This document shows, one piece after another, positions 8,401 to 16,193 of a stretch of 64,000 nucleotides of DNA. Source of the DNA: Salinactinospora qingdaonensis. GTDB lineage: Bacteria > Actinomycetota > Actinomycetes > Streptosporangiales > Streptosporangiaceae. Every line of letters begins with the position of its first letter. Position 1 is the first letter of the stretch. Under the pieces are notes generated by a model, which worked only from the letters and a program-made list of their open reading frames with translations, was not told the DNA's origin and searched no databases. The stretch spans positions 33,035-97,034 of the forward strand of contig NZ_BAABDD010000019.1 of the NCBI RefSeq assembly GCF_039539445.1. Reading direction: 5' to 3'. Both the position numbers and the translations under genes were made by a program.

Positions 8401-8470
8401 TATGCGCCAACGATCCATGCAATGATTTGCTATACATAGAACGCAGACACAATAATTGCATAGGCGCATA
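8401..8470. promoter_or_regulatory. nested inverted repeats, likely MarR operator region
   Basis: TATGCGCC (8401-8408) pairs with GGCGCATA (8463-8470), and ATGCAAT (8417-8423) pairs with ATTGCAT (8455-8461). The region is AT-rich and lies between the divergent MarR and MFS genes, so it probably carries both promoters and the MarR sites. The assignment is from position and symmetry only. Confidence 0.5.
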
Positions 8471-8559
8471 TTTAAGCTTCACTCCCGCCGCGCCGCCTGT
8501 CCGGTACGCACCGCAAGCCAGCCGGGCCAGCACCATGCTGTCCCGGCAAGGAGGACACC

Positions 8560-9774
8560 ATGCCTCTCGCCGTATTCGCACTGATGATCGCCAGCTTTGG
8601 CATCGGAACCACCGAGTTCGTGATCATGGGCCTCTTACCGGAGGTGGCCGATGACATGTCGGTAAGCATCACCACCGCTGGACTGCTGATCTCCGGTTAC
8701 GCCCTGGGCGTCGTCTTCGGGGGGCCGATATTCACCGGGGCCGCCACCCGCATGCCCCGCAAGCACATGCTGCTGATTCTCATGGTGTTGTTCATCATCG
8801 GTAACACCCTCTCCGCGGTCGCTCCCGCCTACTGGGTACTGATGCTCGGCCGTATCTTCGCCGCGATCTGCCACGGCGCCTTCCTGGGAATCGGCTCCGT
8901 GGTCGCCGCCGACATGGTCGAACAGGACAAGCGCTCTCGCGCGATCTCCCTGGTTTTCACCGGCTTGACCGTGGCCAACGTCTTCGGTGCTCCTATGGGC
9001 ACCTGGATCGGTCAGTACTTCGACTGGCGCGCCACCTTCTGGATGATCGCCGCCATCGGCATCGTCAGTCTGATCGGTCTGATCGTGCTGCTGCCCACCC
9101 AACAGAACCAGGCGCCCACACGGCTACGCACCGAACTGGCCGTCTTCACCCGCCTACAGGTCTGGCTGGCGCTGGCCGTCGCCGGACTCAGCATCGGTTC
9201 GCTATTCGCGGCCTTCAGTTACATCTCCCCGCTGATGACCGACGTGACCGGCTTCAACGCGAGTATGCTGACTCCGCTGCTGATGCTGTTCGGCGTCGGC
9301 TTGGTGATAGGCAACCTCCTCGGTGGCCGTTACGCCGACCGTGCCCAGGTTGCGACCCTGCTCACCGCGCAGGCGACCCTGTTCGCGGTACTGGTCGCCT
9401 TCACCTTCACCTCCCAGTTCCAGATAGCCGCAGCCGCCACGCTCATGCTGCTGGGCGGGGCGGGGTTCGCTACCGTTCCCGGGTTCATGACGCGCGTGCT
9501 CGACAAGGCAGAGGGAGCACCGACACTGGCTTCCGCCGTCGCTTCCTCTGCTGCCAACGCAGGCATCGCTGTGGGTTCCTATCTCGCCGGGACCACCATC
9601 GACGCCGGCCTCGGCTACACCTCTCCGCTATGGGTGGGTGCCGCAATGGCAGCATCGGCATTCGCGATTACCTTTGCCTCCGGCAGGATGGACCGAAACG
9701 GTCGCCACGCGAAACAGGTCGCGCCGGCAGCGGAAAGCCCCGCCCCCCAGTTCAGTGTGGACAAACCGCAATGA
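8560..9774 (+). CDS. MFS efflux transporter, AraJ/chloramphenicol-resistance type
   Basis: The 404-residue protein has 12 predicted transmembrane helices. It opens with the drug-efflux (DHA1) signature ASFGIGTTEFVIMGLLPEVA, continues with GRIFAAICHGAFLGIGSVVAADMV, and has the VFGAPMGTWIGQYFDWRATFW motif of the AraJ/YdhP/CmlR group. An AGGAGG site precedes the ATG. The next gene overlaps it by ATGA, so a flavin/F420 oxidoreductase is co-translated. The divergent MarR gene suggests inducible export of a drug or sugar-like compound. The substrate is unknown. Confidence 0.9.
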   Translation: MPLAVFALMIASFGIGTTEFVIMGLLPEVADDMSVSITTAGLLISGYALGVVFGGPIFTGAATRMPRKHMLLILMVLFIIGNTLSAVAPAYWVLMLGRIFAAICHGAFLGIGSVVAADMVEQDKRSRAISLVFTGLTVANVFGAPMGTWIGQYFDWRATFWMIAAIGIVSLIGLIVLLPTQQNQAPTRLRTELAVFTRLQVWLALAVAGLSIGSLFAAFSYISPLMTDVTGFNASMLTPLLMLFGVGLVIGNLLGGRYADRAQVATLLTAQATLFAVLVAFTFTSQFQIAAAATLMLLGGAGFATVPGFMTRVLDKAEGAPTLASAVASSAANAGIAVGSYLAGTTIDAGLGYTSPLWVGAAMAASAFAITFASGRMDRNGRHAKQVAPAAESPAPQFSVDKPQ

Positions 9775-10820
9775 CCGAAGCTTCGCCGCATTCGACCGTG
9801 ACCGCGCACGACGCTTTGCACCGGCTCGCCCCTGCCGAAGGTCGGCTCACCGTCGGCCTAGAACTTCCCCTGGACAATGACTGGTCTCCTGGCGGGGAGT
9901 CGGCCCGCCACGTCGCGGGCCGACTCCCCGGAGAACCCGACATGTCCCAGCACACGCAACGAGCCGTTCTGGCGGATCAATGGGGGATCGCAGCGCTATG
10001 GCTACGCGATGTCCCCTTATACGATCCCGAGTTCGGCGACACCGGGCAGGTCTTCGACCCCTTCCCCTACCTGGGATACTTGGCCTGTGCCACTAGTAAC
10101 GTCGTGCTCGGCACCGCTGCTGTGGCGCTGCCTCTCCGACACCCTCTCCATGTAGCCAAGATGGCGTCGAGTATCGACCGGCTTTCCAACGGGCGCCTGC
10201 TACTGGGGGTGGCCTCCGGTGACCGGCCGATCGAGTTTCCTCTGTTCAACGTCTCCCACGAACGGCGTGCGGAGATCCTGCGGGAGAGCATCGACGTCCT
10301 CAAATCAGCCTGGGATAGCGGGCGACAGCACGAGAAGAATCATCCTCGACTCCTGCCCGTCCCCACGGGGGCCCGGATACCTCTGGTTATGGCCGGGCGC
10401 GGTGGTCAGTCTCTGGACTGGCTGGCCGGCAACGTCGATGGCTACTTCACCTACCACCGTGCCCCCGAGATGATGAAGCCTGTGGTCACGCAGTGGCGTG
10501 AGTCGGTAGCCCAGTGGTACGGGGATGGGACGTTCAAACCGTTGCTTACCACCATGCTCGTTGACCTGTGTGAAGATCCGTATGCCAAGGCGCAGCCCAT
10601 ACGCTTCGGAGCCCGCCTGGGCCGCGAAGCGCTGCTGGACTATCTGGGCGGGTTGCGTGTCGCCGGGGTCAACCATGTGGCAATCAACCTACGTCCCAGC
10701 GTGCGCCCCGTGGAGGAGGTGATCGAGGAGCTTGGGCGTTACGTCGTGCCCGAGTTTGCCGTCAGCGGCACCGAGCCGCAGAGCGAAACCGCCGCGGGGA
10801 GAACGGATGGCGTGAACTGA
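9771..10820 (+). CDS. LLM class (luciferase-like) oxidoreductase
   Basis: The 349-residue protein starts at the ATG in the ATGA overlap with the exporter; an upstream ATG at 9630 in the same frame lies inside the exporter gene. It matches luciferase-like monooxygenases of the TIGR03571 type: WGIAALWLRDVPLYDPEFGD, YLGYLACATSNVVLGTAAVALPLRHPLHVAKMAS, LSNGRLLLGVASGDRP, then RIPLVMAGRGGQS. Cofactor (FMN or F420) cannot be told from motifs alone. It probably acts on the same compound class as the exporter. A perfect inverted repeat sits inside its N-terminal coding region (9894-9929). Confidence 0.85.
   Translation: MTEASPHSTVTAHDALHRLAPAEGRLTVGLELPLDNDWSPGGESARHVAGRLPGEPDMSQHTQRAVLADQWGIAALWLRDVPLYDPEFGDTGQVFDPFPYLGYLACATSNVVLGTAAVALPLRHPLHVAKMASSIDRLSNGRLLLGVASGDRPIEFPLFNVSHERRAEILRESIDVLKSAWDSGRQHEKNHPRLLPVPTGARIPLVMAGRGGQSLDWLAGNVDGYFTYHRAPEMMKPVVTQWRESVAQWYGDGTFKPLLTTMLVDLCEDPYAKAQPIRFGARLGREALLDYLGGLRVAGVNHVAINLRPSVRPVEEVIEELGRYVVPEFAVSGTEPQSETAAGRTDGVN
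9894..9929. repeat. 15-bp inverted repeat inside LLM gene
   Basis: GGGGAGTCGGCCCGC (9894-9908) and its exact reverse complement (9915-9929) flank six bases, CACGTC. In the protein it encodes a linker-like GGESARHVAGRLPG stretch between the conserved LELPLDNDW and the first helix. It may be a palindromic repeat inserted in frame or a structure affecting translation. Confidence 0.8.
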
Positions 10821-10835
10821 GCCGAGCATGTCTTT

Positions 10836-10865
10836 CTTGGGGTGGGGACACGTCCCCACCCCAAG
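10836..10865 (+). terminator. Rho-independent-like terminator
   Basis: CTTGGGGTGGGGAC and its reverse complement form a perfect 14-bp stem (10836-10849/10852-10865) 16 bases after the LLM gene stop. There is no strong T-tract, as is usual in high-GC actinobacteria. Confidence 0.75.
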
Positions 10866-11003
10866 CATCCCGCCGGCTTCGCGAGGCGTCAGCGATCCGA
10901 TCGTTCCTGGGTGACGACGACTGTCCCGCTCATGAAGCACCGTCCGACGGTGAGGGAAAGGCACTCTTGAGGCCTAGCGTCTCGCCATGGCGAATTCGCA
11001 GGC

Positions 11004-11215
11004 ATGCAGGGCCACGACGAGCCGGTCGCGGATCCGCATCTGGGCGGCGGAACCGCCCTGCTGCGCCCGGAGGAACAGGTCTTCGAGGCGATGCTGGAGG
11101 GCTGGCGCAACCAGCAACTCGCCCGCAGCCTCGCTGTCTCCATGATCGAGGGCCGGTGAACGCTGTGCAGGTTTTCACCCTCCACTGCCAATGCCCAGCC
11201 TTGGTAGTGGGGGGC
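11004..11215 (+). pseudogene. tyrosine recombinase/integrase, N-terminal remnant
   Basis: An ATG at 11004 opens 51 codons ending LLRPEEQVFEAMLEGWRNQ followed by QLARSLAVSMIEGR and a TGA at 11157. This is the N-terminal start of actinobacterial site-specific tyrosine recombinases (LxPEExxFEAMLxGWxxQQxAR...L...TI). Past the stop, the same frame keeps faint similarity (RF...ANAQPW) with another stop. The catalytic domain is absent, so this is a decayed integrase fragment. Confidence 0.65.
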
Positions 11216-11302
11216 CACCGAGGCGGTGCGCCGCGTCCTCTGAGATAGAGCTGTGGGGCGCGCCAGCGTGGCCACGCCGGCCTTAGCGGCGGGCGAATTT
11301 TT

Positions 11303-11698
11303 AGAACCACCCCTGGTCAGATCAGCCACGGTCTGCTGCCCGCCTGCACACGACGTGAGGTCTCCGTGATCGCGGCGTCGATCTTCAACTCCGGAATCCT
11401 CGCCACCCCGCGACCGGGCGAGGAAGCCACGTTCGACTACGTCACCGCCGCGCCCGAGACACTAGGGCGTGCCCACCGCATCGCCGATGTGTGTGAAGCT
11501 CACGGTGTGACGCTGCCGCAGGTGGCGATGGCGTTTCCGCGGCTCCACCCGGCGGTCGCGGGCATCGTGGTCGGCATGCGTTCGCCAGCGCAGGTGCGCG
11601 ACAACGTCGAGGCGTTCACCGCCGGCATCCCCGGAGACCTCTGGTCCGACCTGCTCGACGAGGGGCTGCTCGCCGAGCACGCACCCGTGCGGGCCTAA
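11303..11698 (+). pseudogene. aldo/keto reductase, C-terminal remnant
   Basis: The open frame contains only the last third of a D-threo-aldose dehydrogenase-like aldo/keto reductase: LLPACTRREVSVIAASIFNSG, RAHRIADVCEAHGVTLPQVAMAF, HPAVAGIVVGM, QVRDNVEAF and LWSDLLDEGLL. Homology begins near 11318 with no start codon or N-terminal barrel upstream, where the integrase relic lies instead. The reductase was therefore truncated by rearrangement. A GTG at 11366 could start a short product, but it would not be an enzyme. Confidence 0.75.
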
Positions 11699-11805
11699 AG
11701 CCCAACGCCGGGAAGTCAGGGGAGTGGGTTGCTGTCAAGGAGGCGGGGAAGGCAAGGTGATCTTGCTCGGCAGGTGTCGACCAAGATCACCGTCGAGCAG
11801 GAGCT

Positions 11806-12000
11806 TTGTTGACACAGCCTGTCATGCCTTCGGGCGCGGGTGAGGCAGAGAGGGTTTTTGCTGCCGGCCGTCCGGGAGAGTTGACGCAGGTGGTCACGCC
11901 GTCGCTGGTGGATGAGGTGCTGGCGGCGGCGCTGGACGGGCGCTCTTGGGTGCCTGTCCTGGAGTGCACCGTCGACCGACGGCACCGCGTGCAGCCGTGA
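11806..12000 (+). pseudogene. IS4-family transposase N-terminal remnant (probable)
   Basis: A 64-codon frame contains GELTQVVTPSLVDEVLAAA, which resembles the N-terminal domain of IS4-type transposases (LTxxxPPELVDxVLAAAG). The normal continuation RRLLPARVVVYFVLA is missing. Just upstream, GGTGATCTTG and CAAGATCACC form an inverted repeat (about 11756-11790) like an element end. The call rests on a short motif. Confidence 0.45.
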
Positions 12001-12207
12001 GGACTCGTTGGTGATCCGCCGACCTTGGTGGCGCTGATGCGGCTGCCATAGCTGTGGCGGCGACCCGCTCGTTGCCGGTGGCGAAACGATCGCGGCCGCC
12101 CCTGACGTAGCGGCACGTGGCCCGGGGCGGGGGCGCCGGTGCGCGTCGGCTTCGATGGCTGCTACACCTTGAGGGTCGTTTCCCCCACCGTCGGTCAGGA
12201 GAGCGCC

Positions 12208-13173
12208 GTGGTTCAACTGTTTCCCGCGATCGAGCCCTACGCCCATGGCCTCCTCGACGTCGGTCACGGCCACCGGGTCTACTGGGAGACCAGCGGTAAC
12301 CCGCGCGGGCAGGCGGCGCTGTGCGTGCACGGCGGCCCGGGCAACGGGGGGCACCGCGAGAGTCGCCGATTGTTCGACCCTCGTCTCTACCGGATCGTGC
12401 TGTTCGACCAGCGCGGCTGCGGCCACAGCCAGCCCCACGCCTCCGACCCGGCCACGAGTATGGCCCACAACACCACCGAGTACCTCATCGCCGACATGGA
12501 GCGGCTGCGCGAGCACCTGGGCGTCCAACGCTGGCTGCTCTACGGCCGCTCGTGGGGCTCGACCCTGATCCTGGCCTATGCCCAGCGCTACCCCGAACGC
12601 GTCAGCGGGATCGTCATCGCCGGCGTCACCATGACCCGCCCCGAGGAGATCGACTGGCTCTACCGCGGTGTCGCCCGCTTCCTCCCAGGCGCGTGGGAGG
12701 CATTCCGCGACGCGCTGCCCCGCGCCGAGCGCGACGGCGACCTCGTGGCCGGCTACGACCGGATGCTCAACAGCCCCGATGAGCAGGCCCGGACCAAGGC
12801 GGCGCGGCACTGGTGCGCCTGGGAGGACGCCGTCATCGCCCACGAGCCCCGGCGCCACCCGGCCCCCTACAGCGAGCAGCCCAACGCCGCGATGCTGGCG
12901 TTCGCCCGGATCTGCGCGCACTACTTCATCCACCACGCCTGGCTCGACGACAGGCAGCTCCTGCGCGACGCCCACCGGCTGACCGGGATCGCCGGGGTGC
13001 TGATCCACGGCCGACTGGACCTGGCCAGTCCGCTGGCCACAGCCTGGGAGCTGGCCGCGGCGTGGCCGCAGGCACGGTTGCAGGTGATCGAGGACGCCGG
13101 ACACATCGGCAGTCCCGCGATGCTGACCGGGATCGTGGAGGCGATCGCGGCCTTCGCCGAACGCGGCGACTAG
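12208..13173 (+). CDS. pip: prolyl aminopeptidase (proline iminopeptidase)
   Basis: The protein is about 321 residues from the GTG at 12208, which has AGGAGAG upstream; an earlier in-frame start at 12139 would add a non-family extension. It is an alpha/beta hydrolase of peptidase family S33: FPAIEPYAHGLLDVGHGHRVYWETSG is the usual pip start. HGGPG (oxyanion region), DQRGCGHSQPH, nucleophile motif GRSWGS (Ser about 114), RLDLASP (Asp) and DAGHIG (His) follow. It removes N-terminal proline from peptides in the cytoplasm. The first line of the HGGPG motif reads HGGPGNGGHRESRR where GSG is more common, a slight variation. Confidence 0.9.
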   Translation: MVQLFPAIEPYAHGLLDVGHGHRVYWETSGNPRGQAALCVHGGPGNGGHRESRRLFDPRLYRIVLFDQRGCGHSQPHASDPATSMAHNTTEYLIADMERLREHLGVQRWLLYGRSWGSTLILAYAQRYPERVSGIVIAGVTMTRPEEIDWLYRGVARFLPGAWEAFRDALPRAERDGDLVAGYDRMLNSPDEQARTKAARHWCAWEDAVIAHEPRRHPAPYSEQPNAAMLAFARICAHYFIHHAWLDDRQLLRDAHRLTGIAGVLIHGRLDLASPLATAWELAAAWPQARLQVIEDAGHIGSPAMLTGIVEAIAAFAERGD

Positions 13174-13486
13174 CCGCCCCCGCCGCCGGTGCCGGCCCGA
13201 GGCCGCGGCGGGCGGGGGCGGGCGAAGCGCTGTCGCCGAGGCCAAGGAGTGGCGAGCACGCGAGGACCGTTCCCGGCGAGCGCGTGCTCGTTGTGTGCGC
13301 GCCGCTGCCGCTGGTCGAAGGACACACGGTCCAACCCTCGACGTCTGGTGCTTCGGTATGGGCGATCCCCGGCAGGCTGTGTCCCTCCATGTCGCCGCGC
13401 CGCCCCATCGACTCGGTGACCAGGCACGGAATTGCGTTGCAACGGTTCTCGGCCCCCTGTGTGGGGGTGGGGCACCCCGCCCACCG
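13174..13486. other. GC-rich spacer, no gene seen
   Basis: About 313 bases follow the pip stop. Several overlapping frames are open on both strands, as expected for GC-rich DNA, but all are Arg/Pro-rich and none shows a family motif or ribosome site. Confidence 0.4.
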
Positions 13487-13523
13487 CCTGGCCTCCGATA
13501 AGTGAACCTTATCGGAGGCCAGG
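13487..13523. terminator. hairpin, likely bidirectional terminator
   Basis: CCTGGCCTCCGATAAG (13487-13502) and its exact reverse complement (13508-13523) form a 16-bp stem with the loop TGAAC, followed by T-rich sequence. It lies between the convergent pip and WYL-regulator genes. Confidence 0.75.
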
Positions 13524-13692
13524 ATTACGGTGCTTTTGAGGCCTTTTTCGTGTGGTCATAATGTTTTTTGTTTGAGATTAACGTTACAAACAAAACGAAA
13601 TTAAAGCGGAGATTCGGGGGAGCGGCCGACCCCCCGCAGCAGCGGGCCTTTCAGGAGAGAACCCGGTAATGTTCGCGGACAACCTCCAACGC

Positions 13693-14691
13693 TTAGCGTT
13701 GGACCTCCTGCCACCTTCGAGGCTGGGCTGACAGCAGCCGCTGCGCCAACACACGACAGCGCTCGACGAGCTCGGGAGGATCGAGTACCTCGAAGTCATG
13801 GCCCAGCAGCAGCACGTGCATGAGCACGAAGTCGAGGTTCTCGGCGCCACTGAGCACCTCGCACCTTTCGCTGTCTCGCCGTCGTACGACTGCCGCCGAA
13901 GCCGGTAACTGCGCGCGCACCGTCTCGGCCGATGCGTGCACCAAAAAGCGCGCCTGGTGGGAGTAGACCCGGCTGGCCACTCCCTCCTGCACGTAGGTCG
14001 CCGCGTCGGGCGCCGCACGCGGGCGGAAGCGCCAGGTCCGTGCCGACACCTCGGTCATGCGGTCGAGGCGGAAGCTGCGCCAGTCGTCGCGGTCGAGGTC
14101 GTAGGCGAGGAGGTACCAGCGTCGATCGGAGGCGACCAGGCGGTAGGGTTCGACCCGCCGCCGTCGCACCTGGCCGCCGGAGGGGTAGTCGAAGCCGGCC
14201 TCGACCTCGTCGCGGCAGGCTCGGGCCAGCCGCATGAGCACCTCGGGGTCGACCGGCGTGCGGCCTCCGCCGAAGGACTCCACCGCCCCCGCGAGCGCCC
14301 CCACCTCGTGGCGCAACCGGGCGGGCAGCACCCGGTCGAGCTTGGTCAGCGCCCGCAGAGCGGCCTCGCCCGCCCCGGCGACACCGCCCCCCGCCCCGGC
14401 CAGCAGCGAGACTAAGGTGGCGATCGCCTCCTCGTCGTCGAGCAACAGCGGCGGCAGCTCCCGGCCCGCACCGAGCTGGTAGCCGCCACCGACCCCCTGA
14501 CCGGCGTGCACCGGATAGCCCAATGTGCGCAGCCGCTCGACATCGCGGCGTACCGTGCGCGGCGTGACCCCGAGCCGCTCGGCGAGCTCGGGACCGGTCC
14601 ACAGATGGCGCTGCTGCAACAGCCCGAGCAGGGTGAGCACCCGCTCCGTGGTGCCCCGCTCATCACCCCGCGCCCCGCCCATGCCGCTCAT
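13693..14691 (-). CDS. HTH-WYL transcriptional regulator (YafY type)
   Basis: From the ATG at 14691 the protein has about 332 residues; the longer frame to 14754 would overlap the divergent gene. The N-terminal HTH_11 domain reads RVLTLLGLLQQRHLWTGPEL and ELAERLGVTPRTVRRDVERL. The GVGGGYQLG wing follows, then a WYL domain (YRLVASDRRWYLLAYDLDR) and a C-terminal extension. Such proteins sense nucleic acid or small ligands through the WYL domain. It is divergent from a DinB/VOC gene pair and probably controls it. The ATGs at 14691 and 14682 are both possible. Confidence 0.85.
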   Translation of the reverse strand: MSGMGGARGDERGTTERVLTLLGLLQQRHLWTGPELAERLGVTPRTVRRDVERLRTLGYPVHAGQGVGGGYQLGAGRELPPLLLDDEEAIATLVSLLAGAGGGVAGAGEAALRALTKLDRVLPARLRHEVGALAGAVESFGGGRTPVDPEVLMRLARACRDEVEAGFDYPSGGQVRRRRVEPYRLVASDRRWYLLAYDLDRDDWRSFRLDRMTEVSARTWRFRPRAAPDAATYVQEGVASRVYSHQARFLVHASAETVRAQLPASAAVVRRRDSERCEVLSGAENLDFVLMHVLLLGHDFEVLDPPELVERCRVLAQRLLSAQPRRWQEVQR

Positions 14692-14744
14692 CCTGCCCAC
14701 AATAGCGGACCGCTCCTGTCCGCTAGAGGTGTCAGAGTGACGCC

Positions 14745-15332
14745 ATGGACACAACCACGCTCACCTGGAACCAGACGCTGCGCGAGCAGTGGGAGTTCCA
14801 CTGGAATCATCAACTCCGCGCCCGACTCGACGGCCTCACCGACGACGAGTACTTCTGGTCGCCGGTACCCAACGCCTGGAGTGTGCGGCCCCGCGGCACC
14901 TCGACAGCGCCGATGCAGGTCGGCGCCAGCGACCTCACGATCGATTACGCCTTCCCCGAACCGGTGCCGGCACCCTTCACCACAATCGCCTGGCGCCTCG
15001 GGCACCTCATCGTCGGCGTACTCGCCATGCGCAACGCCGCGCACTTCGGCGCGCCGGCGGCCTCCTATGAGACCTGGGACTACGCCGCCAGCGCAGCCAC
15101 CGCGCTCGACCAGCTCCAAACCCAACTCGACGTCTGGCTGGCCGGGGTGCGCGGCCTGGGCGAGGCCGGGCTGTGGGAGCCGGCCGGCGCGACGGAGCCC
15201 TTCCCTGAGGCACCCATGGCAGATCTGGTGCTGCACATCCACCGCGAGCTGATCCACCACCTTTCCGAGGTCTGCCTGCTGCGCGACCTCTACCTGCACA
15301 CGACATCGGCGACGAACGGAGCACTCCGGTGA
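14745..15332 (+). CDS. DinB superfamily protein
   Basis: The 195-residue protein shows the DinB/YfiT four-helix layout: WEFHWNHQLRARLDGLTDDEYFW, the metal-site region TIAWRLGHLIVGVLAMRNAAHF, and the C-terminal HIHRELIHHLSEVCLLRDLY. The three His positions (H in LGH, H in HREL/HH) are those used for metal binding. Many actinobacterial DinB proteins are thought to be thiol (mycothiol)-dependent transferases. It overlaps the next gene and is divergent from the WYL regulator. Confidence 0.85.
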   Translation: MDTTTLTWNQTLREQWEFHWNHQLRARLDGLTDDEYFWSPVPNAWSVRPRGTSTAPMQVGASDLTIDYAFPEPVPAPFTTIAWRLGHLIVGVLAMRNAAHFGAPAASYETWDYAASAATALDQLQTQLDVWLAGVRGLGEAGLWEPAGATEPFPEAPMADLVLHIHRELIHHLSEVCLLRDLYLHTTSATNGALR

Positions 15333-15790
15333 GCCGCCACATACAGGTCACCTTCGACGCCCACGATCCGCGGGCGCTGTCGTCCTTTTGGCGCGAGGTA
15401 TTGGGCTATGTCCACCCTGGCCCGCCCGGCGTCGACCTACCGGAAGGGGCCGACCCGCTGGCCGCCTGGGACGACTTCCTCGCGCGCATCGGCGTAGCGC
15501 ACGAGCAGCGCAACATGAGATCGGCCGTCGAGGACCCGCACGGGCACGGTCCACGGTTGTTCTTCCAGCAGGCGCCCGAGGACAAAGTCGTCAAGAACCG
15601 GGTCCACCTCGACGTCCGTGCGGCTCCCGGGTTGCGGGGCGCGGAACGGATGGCGGCGCTGGAGGTCGAGTGCGACCGGCTCGTCGCGCTGGGAGCCAAG
15701 CGGCTGCGTCGCTACGAGCCCGCGCCCCCGCTAAGCGCCGGCTCAATCGTGATGGCCGACCCTGAGGGCAACGAGTTCTGCCTGGATTGA
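15329..15790 (+). CDS. VOC family (glyoxalase-like) protein
   Basis: The 153-residue protein starts with GTG inside the DinB stop (GTGA overlap). It has the glyoxalase/dioxygenase fold pattern: HIQVTFDAHDPRALSSFWREVLGY, PRLFFQQAPEDKVVKNRVHLDV, and the ending GSIVMADPEGNEFCLD. Coupling to a DinB protein suggests a shared detoxification role. Both types bind a divalent metal. The substrate is unknown. Confidence 0.88.
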   Translation: MSRHIQVTFDAHDPRALSSFWREVLGYVHPGPPGVDLPEGADPLAAWDDFLARIGVAHEQRNMRSAVEDPHGHGPRLFFQQAPEDKVVKNRVHLDVRAAPGLRGAERMAALEVECDRLVALGAKRLRRYEPAPPLSAGSIVMADPEGNEFCLD

Positions 15791-15832
15791 CGGCCGTTCA
15801 TCCGCCGCCGGCGCGCTGGGTGGGAGACGGGC

Positions 15833-16036
15833 ATGGCCTACGTCACCGACCATGTCAGGGGACGCTTGTACGAGGTCAACCTGGCTGACGGCATGCAGCG
15901 CGTTGTGGCTACTGGTCTTGGCCACTCCAGCGGCGTCGGGCTGGACACCGACAACGGCCAGATCTACGTCAGCAACCATGAAGGCAAACTGTGGCGGATT
16001 CCCCACGTGCTGCCCGGGGCATCGGCACGGTCGTAG
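15833..16036 (+). pseudogene. SMP-30/NHL-type beta-propeller remnant
   Basis: The 67-codon frame contains VTDHVRGRLYEVNLADG, LGHSSGVGLDTDNGQIYVSN and GKLWRIP, that is one to two blades of an SMP-30/gluconolactonase or NHL propeller. A full propeller needs about 300 residues. It has an ATG and a passable ribosome site, so a short product might be made, but a fragment of a larger gene is more likely. Confidence 0.5.
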
Positions 16037-16072
16037 CTCAGGGCGTCTTTTCGGGGGTGGAGGCACGAGCAC

Positions 16073-16109
16073 CGGCAGCGTGCACACCCGGCTGGGGTGC
16101 ACGCTGCCG
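16073..16109. terminator. hairpin terminator
   Basis: CGGCAGCGTGCAC and its reverse complement form a 13-bp stem (16073-16085/16097-16109). It lies between the plus-strand propeller remnant and the 3' end of the minus-strand carboxylase gene, placed to stop transcription from both sides. Confidence 0.7.
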
Positions 16110-16193
16110 CTGACGTTGTCTACGTTGAGCCGCGCATGCGAGGCGAGGGGCTGATCGTAGCCGCCTCGCTGCCCGCAAGCGCTCAAGGTGCGA

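Noticed and set aside
11716..13245. A 509-codon minus-strand frame across the pip gene
   Set aside because: Shadow of the GC-rich plus-strand pip gene, which has full catalytic motifs; the minus frame is low complexity and has no family.
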